A stretch of DNA of 64,000 nucleotides from Bos javanicus (taxonomy: Eukaryota; Chordata; Mammalia; Artiodactyla; Bovidae), in the NCBI RefSeq assembly GCF_032452875.1, contig NC_083881.1:65727689-65791688 (forward strand), in the 5' to 3' direction. A model generated the notes under the pieces. That model had not been told where the DNA came from and made no database searches. It worked only from the letters and a program-made list of their open reading frames with translations. Position 1 is the first letter of the stretch. The number at the start of each line of letters is the position of its first letter. Of the stretch, positions 45,726 to 57,205 are shown in pieces. The translations under genes and the position numbers were made by a program.

Positions 45726-46379
45726 CAAGAATGCTGAAATATTATGGCCTTGTTCTTAAAGTACCCTTTTAACTTTATTAGCCAGTTCCTCTTTGTTGGT
45801 CAGAATCATGCCTGTAGTGATTATGTAGGGAAAAAATGAGTACAAATGAAGTAAGACATACTGAGATTTTGAGATTAGGAATGTTAAGCTCTGTAGACTA
45901 ATGTTAGTGTAACACTGTGTGGTCAGTTCACAATGAACTGCATGAAAGTAAGTTTGCAATAGACTGGATGTGTATTTTGGCATTTCTTAAAGATAAAACT
46001 GTGGCTTGGAATTTGGCTTATAATTTTTCCTGAAAAGATAAAGCATAAATACAATTTGATATTTTTTTGCCTTTGTAAAGAGGTACACTTCTACTGGTTC
46101 TCGGTTTTTGCCGTGTTGGTCTTCCTTCACTTCTGTTAATACATAGTCTCTCAATCCTTCTTAAGAGTTTTTCCACCAGATTCAGTACTTCCTCTTGATT
46201 GTGGCAGCTATTTTTTTTTTACCTCTTAATAATTTACACCTGTTTTACAGTTTCTCCCCATCTTACTTCATTCCTAAACTCTACTGCAAGATTGTGGTAT
46301 CACGTTCTTTTCCTTACACTATTCTCTCATCTGTGTAATTAAAGGGGCTCTCAGGCAAAATTCCGGTATCTCATTCTGA
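45726..46379. other. Intron, nothing recognised
   Basis: AT-rich non-coding sequence. Confidence 0.4.
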
Positions 46380-46750
46380 GTATTTATCCCTCTTGCCCCA
46401 CTGTTACCTGTATCTAAACTCTTGGGACACCATTTTTGTAAGCCGTGTTTCTGTTTTGGCTCAACAGCTCTTCCTACAGCGTTTCACATCCATCTCCTAT
46501 CTTTCTTTGTGTGTTTGTTCGTATCGTTCATACTTTTCCTTCTCCCTGAAACAGTCTGTTTCTTCTCTGTGAGACATCTGATATTACTTCACCTACTCAT
46601 TTACTTTTATATCGCTTAATCATATAGACTGTGCTAGATCATCATGAATGTAACTTGTATGTCACACTGTAATTTTTTTTATGCGTTTATCTTTTATTCC
46701 TTATTCTGGATAACAAGTTCTTTAAGGGTACAGAGCATATATTCAGTTAT
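46380..46750 (+). mobile_element. L2 LINE 3' fragment (tentative)
   Basis: cttctccctgaaacagtctg, agacatctgatattacttca, aacaagttctttaagggtac in L2 order. Confidence 0.45.
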
Positions 46751-47982
46751 TACTAATTTTTGCAGCCTCTTTACCAGTGTTACTCAGAAATTTTGATAGC
46801 AGGACTGGGATTTCTTCCTTCTCGCTCTCCATCATCCTTTAGGACAGTCTTTGTCTGTTTCCCAACGTGGCAGAAAGAGAAGAAATCACAGAAGAGTGCC
46901 CTCTCTCAGTGTTCTGAGGTCCAGATCAGAGGGGTGGAACACAACACAGACGCTGGTATTTAATTCAGTACCAGTGAAATATCGGTATTGCATTGGTGAG
47001 AACTTAGTCCATAATCACAACCAACTGAAAGGGAGTCTGAGAGAGGCAGATGTAGCTGGGCAGCCATAGGTCCAGTCCCAACTCTGTTTTGGTGAGTGAC
47101 TAGGAGTCTCCACCATAGGTATGTTGATAGAACTTAATTATCTGGTGATCAGTCTATAACTGCTATAAAAGAATTTATTAGTTCTGTCTCATCTATCCTA
47201 GAACTTCTGTATTCAGGTAAAATTCTTACTCTTAGTTTTCCCAAATGATACCTTCACCATTTTAAAGCCTCCTACAAATGTCAGTAAATTTCTTCTTTAG
47301 CACTAAAAATTGTTTTACCTTTAAAAATATTTTTGTGTTGTATTAATCTTTATTAAAATAACTCAGATGACTTTGATCTGACTCTTATCTACTGACGTGT
47401 AATTAAGAAAATTACATTTTGAAGCTGTATTGCTGATTCAAAATACTAATTCAGTGAAATACTTACGGTTTGTCTGACATCGCTCACCAATTAATTATAA
47501 ATACGTTTTTTTTTAAATCCTCAAAAAAATACAGTTATCTATCTATTCCAAATTAAACTTTTAACCTTTCCCTCTACATTCTCTCATGTTCCCCCTTTTG
47601 AATTACAAAGTCCTCCAACACCCAGGTATTTCCTGATTGTTCTATTTCCTCTTATCAGGATTATTGCAAACTCAGATGTTTTAGCTACATCAGGATGATA
47701 CAAAAAAAAAAGAAGTGAAAAGTTACTTTATATATAGTATAGAAATTAAGTAGTACTTATTTTTTGAAAAATATTTTTCTTTTATTACTGTTTTTTACTT
47801 TTCCCTTGGAAATGATTACATTATTAAATATATAATAAATAGAAAATATGTAAAAGAAGTAAAAAAAAATAGTTGTCTTCCTTTTGACTACTGACTTTAG
47901 CTGTTGGCTTGTTAAGATTAATTAAAATTTGTAACAATATCAAAATCATTTTACTTTTATATATAATATAATCACTGATCTT
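46751..47982. other. Intron, unassigned
   Basis: 46760-47110 has ordinary composition and may be an old repeat I cannot name. The remainder is AT-rich. Confidence 0.35.
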
Positions 47983-48203
47983 TGGGCTTCCCTGGTGGCT
48001 CACACAGTAAAGAATCTGCCTGCAATGCAGGAGACCTGGGTTCAATCGCTGGGTTGGAATGATCCCCTGGAGAAGGGAATGGCAACCCACTCCAGTATTC
48101 TTGCCTGGAGAATCCCATGAACAGAGGAGCCTGGCAAGCTGCAGTCCATGGGGTTGCAGAGTCGGACGCGACTGAGTGACTAAGCACACACATACACCAA
48201 TCT
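47983..48203 (+). mobile_element. Bov-tA type SINE
   Basis: gggcttccctggtggctcac to gcgactgagtgactaagcac with a CA-rich tail; little diverged, 330 bp upstream of exon B. Confidence 0.94.
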
Positions 48204-48531
48204 TTAAAAAAAAATTTGGCTTTTGACTACATAATCTATACTTCCTTTGGAAAATTATATCTCTAACAGTGATGTATTTTTATCAACAGGATTACATTTG
48301 TTTTTGTGTTCTGCAGTGGTTTTTTAAAAACAAGTAAACCTAAAAAGTAAAATCTTTATTTCTAAAGCAGCTGAAATATCCTCTGTTCTTAACCTATCTA
48401 TTTAATTCTGGATAAAGAACCAATCATTGAAGCCTGTTATCCTGGTTCACATTTATATATTGTTTTAATGTTTTTAAGACATAATTCAGAGAAGCCATTT
48501 GAATTTATACCATTGAATTTTACTTTTCTAG
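48204..48531 (+). other. Intron flank upstream of exon B
   Basis: Unique AT-rich sequence ending in the T-rich acceptor tract. Confidence 0.6.
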
Positions 48532-48657
48532 CACCCTTTTATTAAGAATGCAAAACCTGTATCGATTTTAAGAGACCTGATCACAGAAGCAATGGAGATC
48601 AAAGCTAAAAGACATGAAGAACAGCAGCGAGAACTGGAAGAGGAGGAAGAAAATTCG
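48532..48657 (+). CDS. STK3: STK3 (MST2) coding exon B: end of kinase domain and start of acidic linker
   Basis: Next STK3 exon, 42 codons in phase 0, beginning HPFIKNAKPVSILRD and ending in a glutamate run followed by NS (about residues 275-316). The HPF motif closes the kinase domain. The following ITEAMEIKAKRHEEQQRE is a charged helix leading into the autoinhibitory linker. In the known protein the caspase-3 site DELD (ending at Asp322) follows within six residues, so this exon stops just before it. The acceptor is tacttttctag (AG at 48530-48531) and the donor gttagt starts at 48658. KNAKP and the EEEEE run match STK3, not STK4. It joins exon A in frame across a 10,078-bp intron. The exons for the remaining linker and the C-terminal SARAH dimerisation domain lie beyond the window. 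Confidence 0.96.
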
Positions 48658-48968
48658 GTTAGTAATTACTCTAAAAAAATTAATCTTTTTCTTCTGAGGA
48701 TTTTTTCTATAATTTTGTTTTTTTCTTTTCTTTAAATATATCAATAGCACTTTCTGTCTTATTACACAAGTGAAGTATATTTGTTCATTAAATCTCAAAA
48801 TATATTTTGTTTTTGTTAAACGTTCACTACTCTTTTCTGGTAGCTAAGCATTAGTGACTAATGGGGAATGTAAGGTTAATATAGTAAGCTTATACAGTAT
48901 CTGTTGTCTAGTTGATATTAGCTCTCTTGTTTGTTGAATAAATGTTTTCTTGAATTTGGTCAATTTGG

Positions 48969-49100
48969 TTGGATGGCATCACCGACTCAATGGAGATGAG
49001 TTTGAGTAGACTCCGGGAATTGGTGATGGACAGGGAGGCCTGGCGTGGTCCATGGGGTCACAAAGAGTCGGACATAACTGAGCGACTGAACTGAACTGAT
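48969..49100 (+). mobile_element. BovB LINE 3' fragment
   Basis: gttggatggcatcaccgact to gcgactgaactgaactgatg, about 310 bp downstream of exon B. Confidence 0.92.
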
Positions 49101-49515
49101 GTCATATTTTCTGGAACTTGCTTTTAACTGATCATCAATGGGTTGATGCCCCAGCAGAAGATGGGTTATTAGAGAAAGCAGGAGGGACATAAAAGGACCA
49201 GCTTATTCCATTTACTTTAAATTAGTGCATCAGTGCATTTTAGTAAAGTAAAAGGTTATATCTTTATATCACGTTTAATAGTGTCTACTGTTTCTGTGAT
49301 TCACTAATGATTTGTTTCCTTGTTTCAAATTATGTAGTTTTTTTTTTCTGGTTAGGATATAGAGATGAATACTTCTTGGGTATTCAGTTAGTCATTAAAT
49401 CTGAAAACACAGATATTTTATGTTTATGATGATTGAAGTCTTTGATAACATCATCTGTATTTTCCCAAAGGTTTTTTAATTAATCTTAGGGTTTTTGTAC
49501 ACAAATTTTGCTGAT
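49101..49515. other. Intron, nothing recognised
   Basis: AT-rich non-coding sequence. Confidence 0.4.
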
Positions 49516-49524
49516 TCAAATTTA

Positions 49525-49806
49525 CCCTAAAAATTATTTATTTGTTTTTTGGCTGCTCTGGTTCTTCGTTTCTGCCTGTTGGCCTTCTCCAGTTGTGGCG
49601 AGAGGGGGTACTCTAGTCGTGGTGCCTGGGCTTCTCACTGTGGTGGCTTTTCTTGCAGAGCACAGGCTCTAGGGTGCAGGCTTCAGTAGTTGTGGTGTGT
49701 GGGCTTAGCTGCCCTGCGGCATGTGGGGTCCTCCCTGACCCCAGATTGAACCTGTGTCCCCTGCATTGGCAGGCAGATTCTTAACCACTGGACCACCAGG
49801 AAGCCC
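49525..49806 (-). mobile_element. CHR-type tRNA-derived SINE, 9-bp target duplication
   Basis: aattatttatttgttttttg tail, ggcttctcactgtggtggct, head accactggaccaccaggaag. TCAAATTTA lies at 49516-49524 and 49807-49815. Confidence 0.9.
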
Positions 49807-49944
49807 TCAAATTTATTTTTAATTTCAGAGACTGGTTATCTAATTGGCATTTCTTTTGAAATTCTTTTACCCTTTTCACCTGTTATTAAACTTTGTGCCA
49901 TATGGTATGCCAAAACAAGGACAAGTGTGCATCTTTTCAGAGCT

Positions 49945-50251
49945 GATTTTTTTTTTTTAATTGGCTGTACTGGGTCTTCGTTGCTATGTGGGCTCTAGCT
50001 TCAGTGACCGGACTTCTCATTGAATTGGCTTCTCTTTTTGCAGAGCATGGGCTCTAGGGTGTGCAAGCTTTGGTAGTTAGGGCGAGAGGGCTCAGTAGTT
50101 GTGATTCCTGGACTCTGGAGCACAGGCTCAGTAGTTGTGGCACACTGGCTTGGTTGCTCCATGGAATGTGGGATCTTCTCGGATCAGGGATTGAACCCGG
50201 GTCTCCTGTGTGGGCAGGTAGATTCTTTACCACTGAGCCACCAGGGAAGCC
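49945..50251 (-). mobile_element. CHR-type tRNA-derived SINE
   Basis: T tract, then gggctctagcttcagtgacc, ggcttctctttttgcagagc and head ccactgagccaccagggaag. An imperfect duplication tcagagctgatt/tcagaactcatt flanks it. Confidence 0.88.
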
Positions 50252-51239
50252 TCAGAACTCATTTGTAATCATTTTCTTTAGATATTCAGCTGCATCAGTT
50301 ATTCCTTTGGCAGTAGCTATGGACTGCCTGGTGAGACAGATGCTTTAAGCTTGCATTCTAGATGTAAATTTTTGCCAATGATTTCAGCATTCAGAATTTA
50401 GAAATAGCATTCTTATAAAAGTGTTGTTTCTGTAAGTAATATGGGATGATGTAAAGATCTTGGTTCGTGCTCTCAAAGGGTTACAGTTTCCACCCTGGGT
50501 TCCCATGTGATAATAGATACAGTTAGTTTTTTTGGTTTCTCTCTGCAAATGATCAGATTTGTATATATATATAGTTTTTTGTAGTTTCAAAACATTTTTC
50601 TCATTTTATTTGATCTTAAAAAAGGTAAGACTGGACATGTATATATTATTTATTTTATTTTGTAGTTAAGTGAAATTAAATTAGGAGTGAAGTTATTTAC
50701 CAAAGTTGACATAACTAGTGAGAAACCCAAGAATAAAACTAGGGTTTTTTTTTTTTTTTCTTTTAGGCCTCTTCATTAAGACTTTATGCTCAGTTTTCAA
50801 TCCAATATTTATTAGTACTTCTAAAAATAAACACCACTGGCTTATCAGAGTTATATACTTTTCAATAAGATTATGTTCTCTAAAAAGTCTAGTTTTTGCC
50901 CCTCTGGGGTGGTACCAGTGGCTTTCCTTCACTTTATTTAAGCCTGTCGTGAGTTTTGGACTAAAACTGCCTAGCCGTCATTGGACTAGTGACTATTATT
51001 GCTTGGCTCTTATCTGCCGGTACTTAATTATAGATTGATTTCCATTTTTTTTATGAATAAGGTACCTTTGATTACCCTAGAACTTAGCGGTTTTCACTGT
51101 TTTAAAGACTTCGTTACAGTCACTTCAGTTACTTTCTGCCATTTTGGTGATCTCTTTTCTTCCTATTTTTCTCTTCTTCACTGAGCTCCTGTGACATTGA
51201 TCTTCTTTCAAGTTTTTTTTTTTTTTTTTTTTTTAACAT
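50252..51239. other. Intron with two long T tracts
   Basis: T tracts at about 50743-50760 and 51213-51234. Open frames here (50718-51184) lack any motif. No element named. Confidence 0.4.
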
Positions 51240-51460
51240 GTCAGTGACCTTTCCTTATGCAGGGTCTTTGCATTTGCCATTCCCTCTGCTTGAAACACTC
51301 TTCTTCCTTAGAACTCATTGGATGACTAGCTTCTCATCTTTCAGGCCTCAGCTTTAAATATCATATACTGCCCAAACCTAGAGGCAGTATAAATATCATA
51401 TACTGCCCAAACCTAGCGGCAATAATAAATACACATTTATTATTTTTTGATATCTATAGA
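51240..51460 (+). mobile_element. L2 LINE fragment with 35-bp tandem duplication
   Basis: gcagggtctttgcatttgcc, attccctctgcttgaaacac, caggcctcagctttaaatat. A unit starting aaatatcatatactgcccaa occurs at 51356 and again at 51391. Confidence 0.65.
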
Positions 51461-52234
51461 TCATTTTTTCAGGAGTGACTTAATTGGATGACTTTACTCA
51501 GAGTCTCTTCTGAGGTTGCGGTTAAATGTTGGTCAGAGCTATAGTCATCTGAAGGCTTGACAAGGACTTCAGTTCCAAGGTAGCTCACTCGTATGACTGT
51601 TGGCAGACTGATTCAGCAACTTGCCGTGTGGGACTCTCCATAGGTCTATTTGAGAGTCTTCACAGTCTGGCAACTGAGAGAGAGAACAAAGGGGACATCT
51701 CAATGCCTTTTATGACATAGTCTCAAGAGTTGTACTCTGTCAATTCCACCACATTATATTTGTTAAAAGAAGCTTCTGATCATGGAGAATGGTGGAGTTT
51801 TCCCAGTAGTTTCTTTTAACAAATAAAATGAAGAAACCATTATGTTAGCAGAAACTGACAGATCAGTCTTTTAGATCTGCAATCTAATAAAAAACTTAAA
51901 ACAACCAGGGGAGTGCTTAATGAAGAAGTTTAAGAATGTTAAGTTTTCGTAAGAAAGTGATATGGCATTTTTGCGTTTTTGGATGCCTGCCATCCCTGAC
52001 TTTTTAGCTCAGTGGCAGCTGTTGGGACAATGGAGGTTGGGGGCAGGGAAGAGGAGTAATAACCTTATTCTCAGAAATGTGTGCTTCTCCATTTTGAACT
52101 ATCCAGCAATTCCCTATGGGACTGACACAGAGGCTTGCCTTTGTTTTGGTCTCCTCAAGGTAGAGCACCTTCTTAAATGTTATCTGTTCAAAATATCTAA
52201 ATCTTCTAGAGTTAATAAGCAAGTTTAGTACAAG
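51461..52234. other. Intron, unassigned
   Basis: Includes small open frames on both strands near 51962-52228, without coding signals. Confidence 0.35.
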
Positions 52235-53890
52235 ATCAGCATATAAAAATCAGTTATATTTTTATCCACTAGCAATGAACAATGCAAAAGGGTACTTAAG
52301 AAAACGGTTGCATTTACAATAGCATCCAAGAGAATGGATTAAAAAGTTGTTATTATTATTATTATTATTTATAATGGATATAAAAAGTTATTATACAGTG
52401 AAAAATACAACACATTGCTGAAAAAAATTAAAGAATACCTAAATCACTGAAGAGATATCCCATGTTCATGAATTGGAAGACTTAATATTGTATAAATGGC
52501 AGTACTTCTCAAAGTGACTCACATATTCATCCAATCTTTATGATCTTTTTTTTGCAAAAAGGAAAAGCCTATCTTCAAACTCATATGGAAAAGGGGGCCC
52601 CAAGTAGCTAAAATAATACTGAAAAGGAAGAACAAAGTTGGAGGATTCACTTTCCAATTTCAGAATATAATACAAACCTACAGTAATTAAATCAGTGTGG
52701 TACTGGCATAAGGATTGATATAAAAATCAATGGAATAGAAAGTCCAGAACAATTGAGAGTCCAGAAATAAATCATGTTATCTATGGCCAATTAATTTTCA
52801 ACGAAGGTATGGAGACCATTCAATGGAAAAAGAACAGTTTTTTTTAATGGATGGTGCTGGGACAGCTGAATCAGTCAGTCAGTCAGTTCAGTTCAGTTGC
52901 TCAGTCGTGTCTGACTCTTTGTGACCCCTTGGACTGCAACATGCCAGGCCTCCCTGTCCATCACCAGCTCCTGGAGTTTACTCAAACTTATGTTCATTGA
53001 GTCAATGATGCCATCCAACCATCTCATCCTCTGTCGTCCCCTTCTCCTCCTGCCTTCAGTCTGTCCCAGCATCAGGGTCTTTTCAAATGAGTCAGTTCTT
53101 CGCATCAGGTGGCCCAAAATATTGAAGTTTTAGCTTCGGCATCAGTCCTTCCAATGAATATTCAGGACTGATTTCCTTTAGGATGAACTGGTTGGTTCTC
53201 CTTGCAGTCCAGGGGACTCTCAAGAGTCTTCTCCAACACCACAGTTCAAAAGCATCAGTTCTTCAGTGCTCAGCCTTCTTATGGTCCAACTCTCACATCC
53301 ATACGTGACTACTGGAAAAACCATAGCCTTGACTAGACGGACCTTTGTTGACAAAGTAATGTCTCTCTGCTTTTTAATATGCTGTCTAGGTTGGTCATAA
53401 CTTTCCTTCCAAGGAGTAAGTGTCTTTTAATTTCATGGCTGCAGTCAGCATGTGCAGTGATTTTGGAGCCCCCCAAAATAAAGTCTGACACTGTTTACCC
53501 ATCTATTTGCCATGAAGTGATGGGACCAGATGCCATGATCTTAGTTTTCTGAATGTTGAGCTTTAAGCCAACTTTTTCACCCTCCTCTTTCACTTTCATC
53601 TTTAGTTCTTCTTTGCTTTCTGCGGTAAGGGTGGTGTCATCTGCATATCTGAGGTTATTGATATTTCTCCCAGCAATCTTGATTCCAGCTTATGCTTCAT
53701 CTGGCCCAGCATTTCTCATGATATACTCTGCATATAAGTTAAATATATGTCTGAGGGACAGCTGAATAGCCATATGTAAAAGTGTGAAGTTGGACTCTTA
53801 TCTCTTACCATATACAATGACTTTTTAATATAAGATCTAATTGGATGAATCAGTGTCCAAAATATAAGAGCTAAAAGTTTGTCACTTTCC
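52235..53890 (+). mobile_element. L1 ORF2 fragment, split by a BovB
   Basis: Sense L1: acaatagcatccaagagaat, ccatgttcatgaattggaag, ggtactggcataaggattga, tggatggtgctgggacagct, resuming after the BovB. A (TTA)n microsatellite sits at about 52349-52369. No open ORF2 remains. Confidence 0.85.
52872..53754 (-). mobile_element. BovB LINE inserted in L1, 13-bp target duplication
   Basis: (CAGT)n and (CAGTT)n 3' end, then the antisense RT C-terminal region (minus-strand RRRRGRQRMRWLDGI at 52893-53117), 5'-truncated. GGGACAGCTGAAT is at 52859-52871 and again at 53755-53767. Confidence 0.95.
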
Positions 53891-55640
53891 ATGCTGTTAC
53901 TAAATAATACTCTCTTGAGCGTATCCAGCTTCTGCTCGCTGCCCCATCGGAAGCCATCCTATTGTTTTAGGTATGTGTTATACAGTATAGTGCACATTCA
54001 AGGTGTGGGGTATTAGGTTTCACCGTTTGAAGGGAAGGCTTCCAAAATAATATGGATAGATTTAAAAATCACATCAGATTTAATGTTTCTCTAATTTTCA
54101 AATAAGCATTTATCTCTGGGACCAAGCTGATAGTTTTAGATGAAACTATTATGTTATTTTTTGTTGTTTCATTGAAATTATAAGAAAAAATCATCTTGAC
54201 AGAGTCACACACTATGAGCAGTATTCATACACTTTGCTTTATTTTTATGTTCTCAGGCAGCAGTTTCTATCTCGAGGTCATTTTATCACTTGTGCTCTGA
54301 ATATAAATAAATGTATATACATGCACAGACAAAAAAACTTATAAGAACAGGATATGCAGAGTGGATCTGGAGTCCTTCTATAGTAAGAGTATATTTCTAC
54401 ATTGCCATTCATTGTTACCAAATCTTAAAATCAGTAGTCTTGTCCTCTCAGGAACTCTTATTCATATTGAAGGCTCAGAATCTTACATAGTATTTGTCTT
54501 TGTACTATTCATACCTTTGGGGGTCTCTTGAAAATTGGCTTAAAATTGGATTACATGTTCAGGTTTAAGTCTCATAGCTATGTGTCTTTTTAATCTTCCC
54601 AGCCAAATTGTCATTAAAGTGATATTTTATTTTTTATAAAAGTCAAACATAATCATAAAGTTTGCATTTATTTCTGACCAAGTCAGCAGACAGTGGGACA
54701 TAGGTTGTCTCTATAAATTGAAGGCATACAGGACTTTTTCTTATTCTCATTCAGATTATACTAATATATCTGTAGCATTCAAGGTGTGAGCATGCATTTT
54801 GGTAATTTATTAATTATGCAATAAACTATGTGCCTGTGTAGTTCTTAAACCCTAATTAATCATTGACTTTTAAAATACTAGTTTTAAGTTATCTTGTATG
54901 TCTTATTAAAATGTTAGATAGGAAGTTATATATGAATATTGACACCATAAAAGTCAGTGCTTGCTGATTCTAAATTAAATAACAAGGCAAACACTGCACG
55001 CATGGTACACTGGATGATTATCTAACAGTGGGATAGATGGTATTAATAAGTTGAACTTATAAGAGAAGGCAGTGAGTGCACATTGTCAAATGGTCCTTTT
55101 TTAAATAGATTAAAAAATTGATTAGGAGTTTATAAGAATTGCTTTGTACTGGAGCTCAGGTGTTTCCCATGTCGATTGCAATGTTAATTTAAGTAGAATA
55201 CAAGAAGCCGAACAGATGTCGAAGAATGTTAAGTAAAATGTTGAGCCAAAATTGGATACTTCTTGATGTTAGGTTTGCTTGAGAGTTTTTCACTTTGATG
55301 TGTGTAGTAGGCCTTTTATTTTCACTTTCAGAGGTGTCATTTTATTTCATATTAATTCAGTAGTGATTCAGAGAAAAAGGTTTTGCCTATTAACTGGCTT
55401 TTGACCATGTTTTCGAGCTTCTGTCTTCAGAAGAGAGGACTTTTTGGTGATTTCTTTATGATCTGAACTCTAAACTTGTCGTGCTATGGTCCTTAGTGTC
55501 TGAGGAATGCCATGTGCCCTCCAGTGTGATTTACTGACACCGTAATTCTCAGCATGGGTATCAGGAGAAATGCAGGGTGCTTGGAAAAATCCATATGTGG
55601 TATAGCCTTCAGGTGAGCATTCTCCAGAATCCTCCATTTC
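53891..55640. other. Repeat-poor intron, 1.7 kb
   Basis: AT-rich sequence in which I recognise no exon and no repeat; one of the longest such stretches in the window. Confidence 0.45.
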
Positions 55641-55644
55641 CTCG

Positions 55645-55852
55645 CTGTGTTAGCTGCTCAGTTGTGTCCCACTCTTGGGAACCCCACAGACTGTAGCCTG
55701 CCAGGCTCCTTTGTCCAGAGGTATTCTCCAGGCAAGAATTTTGGAGTGCACTGCCTTGCCCTCCTCCAGGGGATCTTCCCAATCCAGGGATCAAACCCAG
55801 GTCTGCCTCATTGCAGGCAGGTACTTACCGTCTAAGCCACCAGGGAAGCCCA
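55645..55852 (-). mobile_element. Bov-tA type SINE
   Basis: tgttagctgctcagttgtgt to ccgtctaagccaccagggaa. Confidence 0.92.
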
Positions 55853-55984
55853 AGGAATTTCAAATCAGTCTCTCTCGAGAATCTTTTAAACTGATGATGA
55901 AATAGAACAGCATCAGAATCAGTCCAAGTCAGTCCAGAAGCTTCAATTATATCAAATTGGTTAAATTATGGACTGCTTTGACTA

Positions 55985-56165
55985 AAATCCTGATTCTGTT
56001 CCCAATTTACTGTCATTGGCCAGGTTATTTAATGTCTCTGGTTCAATTTCACTGTCTATAAAAAGGGGATAGTGATAGATCTTGCTTCGTAGAGTTGTTA
56101 GGGGGATGGAATAAAAAAATATGTATCTTCACACTTAGAACAGCTTATCACACATAGTATGCTCA
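55985..56165 (+). mobile_element. MIR SINE
   Basis: ccaggttatttaatgtctct, ttcactgtctataaaaaggg, agttgttagggggatggaat, then a cacacatagtatgctcaata end. Confidence 0.7.
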
Positions 56166-56759
56166 ATAGTTTAGCTTCCATTTTTATTAAAGCTACTACT
56201 TTTATCTCTACTACTGCTACTAAAATATTTTGGCCAGGCACTTTGTTATTGTTTTGTTTAGTGTTTGGTTTCTTTGCTGATAATTATTGCTGCTGCTTGT
56301 TTGCTACTCCAAGGGCCACAAAAATAACATCAGTTATCATGAAAAGTTCTTTAAGTATTTAAAAACAAATTTTAAATGGCCACATGTGTTTGGAAGAATT
56401 GGTAGAGATCTTTATAAGCTAAGCTTAAAACCAGTAAAGAGAATTTTAAAATTTATCCTTGTTCTTTTACTTCTTGAAAAGTAAATTCATTTTATTAAGA
56501 AAACATATTTTAGATAAAATTATTGATCACAAACTGAAATTCTTTAGAACTGATTACTTGTTATCTCTCATTTTCCTCGTATAATTAAAGCACAGTTCTA
56601 AAAAAAATCCTTCTCAGTGTTTAGTTAGGACTATGTAAGCATCATAATACATTATGATTACTTATTTTTTATTTTTGTGATTTCTGGAACTAGTAGTTGT
56701 CACAGCTTTTCTTACTGTTGTTTGTTGCTGTTAACTTCTCTATGTACCCATCGCTGACT
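56166..56759. other. Intron, nothing recognised
   Basis: AT-rich. Open frames at 56159-56484 carry no motif. Confidence 0.4.
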
Positions 56760-57205
56760 TGTTGTCAAATGCTCCGTTCCTATACTCTCTGCAGAGGTTG
56801 TAAAGACCTCTCTGTATGTTCAAATACAAATAATTGTTTAGCATCATACTTTTTACTTGCCTAATACTTTATTGAGCCCTCTATTTGCTTCTAATCTGAA
56901 CAGTTACTTTCTAGAGTCTTGAACAAGCTGTCCTTTGCAGACCTTCCATTCCCCAACGTCATCTTGGGAATTTCCTTTCTCTCTCTTCTGTAATGTGTCC
57001 TATGTTTCCTGAATCTTGTCTTTTGTGTTTTACTTCCCTATTTTGATGCATCCTGTCTTCTAGGAGCTTCCAGACATTAGCAGTTTTTTCAGACCTTGTA
57101 TATCTGACCATGTCTTTATTCTTTCTTTACTGTTGGTTGATCAGGTATAAAATTCTGGATTGAAAATAATGTTCCCTTAAAACTCTGAAGGCCTTGCTCT
57201 ATTTC
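56760..57205. mobile_element. Old L1 sequence, tentative
   Basis: tctgaccatgtctttattct, gttgatcaggtataaaattc, tggattgaaaataatgttcc belong to the same L1M block as 42.3 kb. Confidence 0.45.

Noticed and set aside
50718..51184. 106- and 61-codon + frames
   Set aside because: The first begins just upstream of a poly-T tract (FFFFF); low complexity and no motif.
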